A program made the translations under genes and the position numbers. The notes below the pieces were generated by a model. It was not told the DNA's origin and searched no databases. It saw nothing but the letters and a program-made list of their open reading frames with translations. 9,602 bases of DNA from SAR324 cluster bacterium (GTDB lineage Bacteria > SAR324 > NAC60-12): contig JAKUUF010000051.1 in the NCBI GenBank assembly GCA_022448705.1, positions 1 through 9,602 of the forward strand, in the 5' to 3' direction. This document shows, one piece after another, positions 7,897 through 9,602 of the stretch. How positions within the stretch are numbered: the first letter of the stretch is position 1; each line of letters opens with the position of its first letter.

Positions 7897-8983
7897 TGTC
7901 TTTTGATTTACCAGCAAGTTTCCCCTGGTTGTTTATCACTAGAATATTCAACTCAGTTTCTGTATTACCTAAATTCTTATTTACAAACAATCTAGCTTTT
8001 TCTGCAATACTGTCTGCAACCGGAAGTGATTCATTTTGTGCCAGATTAAGAACTTCGTTTGCCGTATTTGCCTCCATTGCCTGCCTGCATAACTTAGAAG
8101 TTGCGCCGAGTTCCCTAAGCTGTTCAGCCAACAGTATAAAATCCACCTGACTTCTTCTTGAATGTAAATCAAGCTGGCCCTGTGCCAATTTTGTCAGCTT
8201 CCCAAATCCACCACCTATAGTGAGTTTTGGAAGAGGATGTTTGCGAAAATATTTAAGCATGCCTCCCACAAAATCCCCCATATCCAGCATTGCTATATCA
8301 GGAAGATTGTAGATTTCCTGTACTGCTTTCTCACTGGTGGAACCGGTACAACCTGCAACGTGAGGCAGAAAATTTGCCCTGGCCACGTCAATGCCTCGGT
8401 GTATAGAATGGATCCATGCAGAACATGAATAAGGTATTACAATTCCTGTAGTGCCAAGAATGGAAATTCCTCCCAAAATACCAAGCCTTGGATTCCAGGT
8501 TTTCCTGGCTAAATCCTCACCACCTGGAACGGAAACGGTAAGTACTAGATCTCCTGAATCCTGAAATTTTTCAGCAATTTCTGTGACAATATTTCTCATT
8601 AATTGTTGGGGGACAGGATTGATTGCAGGCTCACCAATTTCCAGCTTAAGTCCTGCCTTAGTTACAGTTCCAACACCCGAACCAGCTTTGAAAACCACAC
8701 CTGATCCCCGAACCCCACGCCTGACTGTAACTTTGATTTCAGCTCTGTCTGTAACATCAGGGTCATCACCAGCGTCTTTTATAATGCTTGCTGCAGTAAA
8801 ATCAGGACCTGTTTCTTTGTTAAAAAGCTGAAAAACCGGCTGCTCACCTTTTGGCAAAACAATACTTACTGTATCTGAAAAATCACCTGTGATCAGTGCC
8901 TGGTAAGCAGCTTTAGTTGCTGCGGCGGCACAGGCTCCTGTTGTCCATCCTCGTCGGAGCTTTCCTGAAGGTTTTTGATTCAT
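7889..8983 (-). CDS. cbiD: Cobalt-precorrin-5B C1-methyltransferase
   Basis: A 364-residue enzyme that methylates C1 of cobalt-precorrin-5B to give cobalt-precorrin-6A. It is the hallmark of the cobalt-early pathway, where it replaces the unrelated CobF. Family motifs in order are LRRGWTTGACAAAATKAA (residues 9-26), IIKDAGDDPDVTDRAEI (67-83), GSGVGTVTKAGLKLEIGEPA (102-121) with INPVPQQLM after it, VPGGEDLARKTWNPRLGI (153-170) running into a glycine-rich LGGISILGTTGIVIPYS (170-186), and GCTGSTSE (213-220). Length is normal and the gene appears intact. It overlaps cobK by 8 nt and probably leads a cbiD-cobK operon read leftwards from the 114-bp region shared with cobA. No Shine-Dalgarno is obvious before the ATG at 8983. 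Its substrate is the product of the CbiG half of the fusion encoded at 625-2562, so both halves of the lactone-opening and C1-methylation module are in this window. Confidence 0.96.
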   Translation of the reverse strand: MNQKPSGKLRRGWTTGACAAAATKAAYQALITGDFSDTVSIVLPKGEQPVFQLFNKETGPDFTAASIIKDAGDDPDVTDRAEIKVTVRRGVRGSGVVFKAGSGVGTVTKAGLKLEIGEPAINPVPQQLMRNIVTEIAEKFQDSGDLVLTVSVPGGEDLARKTWNPRLGILGGISILGTTGIVIPYSCSAWIHSIHRGIDVARANFLPHVAGCTGSTSEKAVQEIYNLPDIAMLDMGDFVGGMLKYFRKHPLPKLTIGGGFGKLTKLAQGQLDLHSRRSQVDFILLAEQLRELGATSKLCRQAMEANTANEVLNLAQNESLPVADSIAEKARLFVNKNLGNTETELNILVINNQGKLAGKSKDNA

Positions 8984-9097
8984 ACTTAAATCTTAACTGT
9001 AATAATCATGTTGATCCTGATATTCTTGCAAAAAAAAGAATGAATCTTTAATTGTAAGACTCTAACTTATATTTAAAAATTTTTCAGACCAAAAAAT
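8984..9097. promoter_or_regulatory. Divergent promoter region between cbiD and cobA
   Basis: This 114-bp AT-rich region separates two divergently read genes and must hold at least their translation start signals, probably both promoters. Toward cobA, TATATT (9068-9073) could be a -10 box, but the -35 position (about 9045-9050, TCTTTA) is poor. A small hairpin is possible (ATTCTT 9022-9027 with AAGAAT 9036-9041, 8-nt loop). The region is too short for a typical B12 riboswitch and shows no B12-box-like block. Neither start codon has a clear Shine-Dalgarno, so short or absent leaders are possible. Confidence 0.4.
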
Positions 9098-9562
9098 ATG
9101 GACCTGCTTCCCAATGAATTGCCGGATTTTAAGCCAGGATGGGTTTGGTTAGCAGGTGCGGGACCAGGAGATGTGGGACTGTTAACGCTTCATGCTTTAA
9201 ATGCTCTCAGGCAAGCTGATGTGCTGGTCTACGATGCTCTTGTTGGGGAAAAAATCATGGAACTCGTATCTGCCGATTGTGAACTTGAATATGCAGGTAA
9301 ACGAGGCGGAAAACCTTCACCAAAGCAGAAAGATATTTCTCTGCGTCTTGTGGAATTAGCAGAGCAGGGAAAGAGGGTTTTGAGACTTAAGGGTGGTGAT
9401 CCCTTTGTTTTTGGAAGAGGAGGGGAAGAGGCTTTTCATTTGTTCAAAGCTGGAATTCCATTCAGGATAATACCAGGTGTTACAGCAGGAATTGGAGGGC
9501 CTGCGTACGCGGGAATACCAATAACCCATCGTGATTTCAATTCCGCCGTTACATTTATTTAA
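9098..9562 (+). CDS. cobA: Uroporphyrinogen-III C-methyltransferase, C-terminally truncated
   Basis: The SUMT enzyme methylates uroporphyrinogen III at C2 and C7 with SAM to give precorrin-2, the branch point for B12 and siroheme. Only 154 residues are read here, against about 250-280 in the family. What is present is excellent: VWLAGAGPGDVGLLTLHAL (residues 16-34, SAM loop), DALVGEKIM, AGKRGGKPSPKQKDIS (67-82), RLKGGDPFVFGRGGEEA (95-111) and the PGVTAGIGGPAYAGIPITHRDFNSAVTFI block ending at 154. A TGHD-like motif should follow, but a TAA stop comes instead, and none of the three forward frames of the remaining 40 nt restores it. The C-terminal half, about 100 residues, is therefore missing. 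The cause may be an insertion or rearrangement, or a chimeric contig end. If real, the protein would almost certainly be inactive. No CysG-type N-terminal fusion is present. The ATG at 9098 fits homologues; no Shine-Dalgarno is seen. Confidence 0.88.
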   Translation: MDLLPNELPDFKPGWVWLAGAGPGDVGLLTLHALNALRQADVLVYDALVGEKIMELVSADCELEYAGKRGGKPSPKQKDISLRLVELAEQGKRVLRLKGGDPFVFGRGGEEAFHLFKAGIPFRIIPGVTAGIGGPAYAGIPITHRDFNSAVTFI

Positions 9563-9602
9563 GGGCGGGGTTCAGCTGGTTAATTGCCTGAACGGCATAA
9601 TT
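9555..9602 (-). other. Edge of a foreign or chimeric segment; possible end of a reverse-strand gene
   Basis: From about 9561 the sequence no longer matches CobA and looks locally richer in G+C (about half). On the - strand an open frame enters from the window edge and ends with NYAVQAINQLNPALK and a TAA at 9557-9555, overlapping the last cobA codons. Fifteen codons are too few to recognise a family and could be open by chance. The segment also contains an imperfect hairpin: GTTCAG (9570-9575) and CTGAAC (9588-9593) with a 12-nt loop. It could be the end of an inserted element, a neighbouring gene after a deletion, or an assembly join. Confidence 0.25.

Noticed and set aside
7897..7917. TTG at 7917 as the cobK start
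   Set aside because: The ATG at 7896 gives the family's normal N-terminus (MPEKLLILGGTSEA); the seven extra residues have no family support.
9563..9602. 5' half of a tRNA at the right edge (GGTTCAGCTGGTTA resembles a D-arm)
   Set aside because: The D-loop-like match is partial, the stem pairs too far (GTTCAG with CTGAAC) for a normal D-arm, and the rest of any tRNA is outside the window.

Overview
The window is a block of corrin-ring (vitamin B12) biosynthesis genes from a bacterium with roughly 40% G+C (estimated by eye). The truncated CobA at the right edge strongly resembles CobA from Alphaproteobacteria as I remember that protein, and the other proteins have a proteobacterial look. I infer a low-GC alphaproteobacterium, perhaps a marine lineage; no 16S or other taxonomic marker is present. 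Six of the eight genes belong to the B12 pathway. The other two are an SMP-30-type lactonase and a large RND/MMPL-type membrane exporter, both lying among the pathway genes.

Layout. The left part (2-4470, + strand) holds the 3' part of cobI/cbiL, overlapping by 4 nt a cbiG-cobJ fusion gene. Next come an SMP-30/gluconolactonase-family gene after a 91-nt gap and cobM/cbiF after a 161-nt AT-rich gap. The middle (4559-7024, + strand) is an 821-residue, 12-TM exporter. The right part (7108-8983, - strand) is cbiD followed by cobK/cbiJ, overlapping by 8 nt and converging on the exporter gene. From a shared 114-bp intergenic region, cobA (9098-9562, + strand) diverges from cbiD. The cobA frame stops after 154 residues, where homology also ends, 40 nt before the window edge.

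How the genes work together. CobA makes precorrin-2 from uroporphyrinogen III. CobI/CbiL methylates C20. The CobJ/CbiH half of the fusion methylates C17 and contracts the ring. CobM/CbiF methylates C11. The CbiG half opens the ring-A lactone, CbiD methylates C1, and CobK/CbiJ reduces the macrocycle. Having CbiG and CbiD, with no CobF or CobG in view, points to the cobalt-early ('anaerobic') chemistry, although the individual sequences look alphaproteobacterial. Still needed but not in the window: CobL/CbiE-CbiT, CobH/CbiC, the cobalt chelatase, CobB/CbiA and the later adenosylation and nucleotide-loop steps. I saw no B12 riboswitch, tRNA, rRNA, CRISPR array or complete mobile element. Most genes here lack an obvious Shine-Dalgarno sequence.

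The strongest points for follow-up are the abrupt cobA breakpoint, the CbiG-CobJ fusion spanning non-consecutive steps, the CbiD/CbiG route in an alphaproteobacterial-like setting, and the lactonase and exporter set among B12 genes. I did not find a clearly novel multi-gene system.
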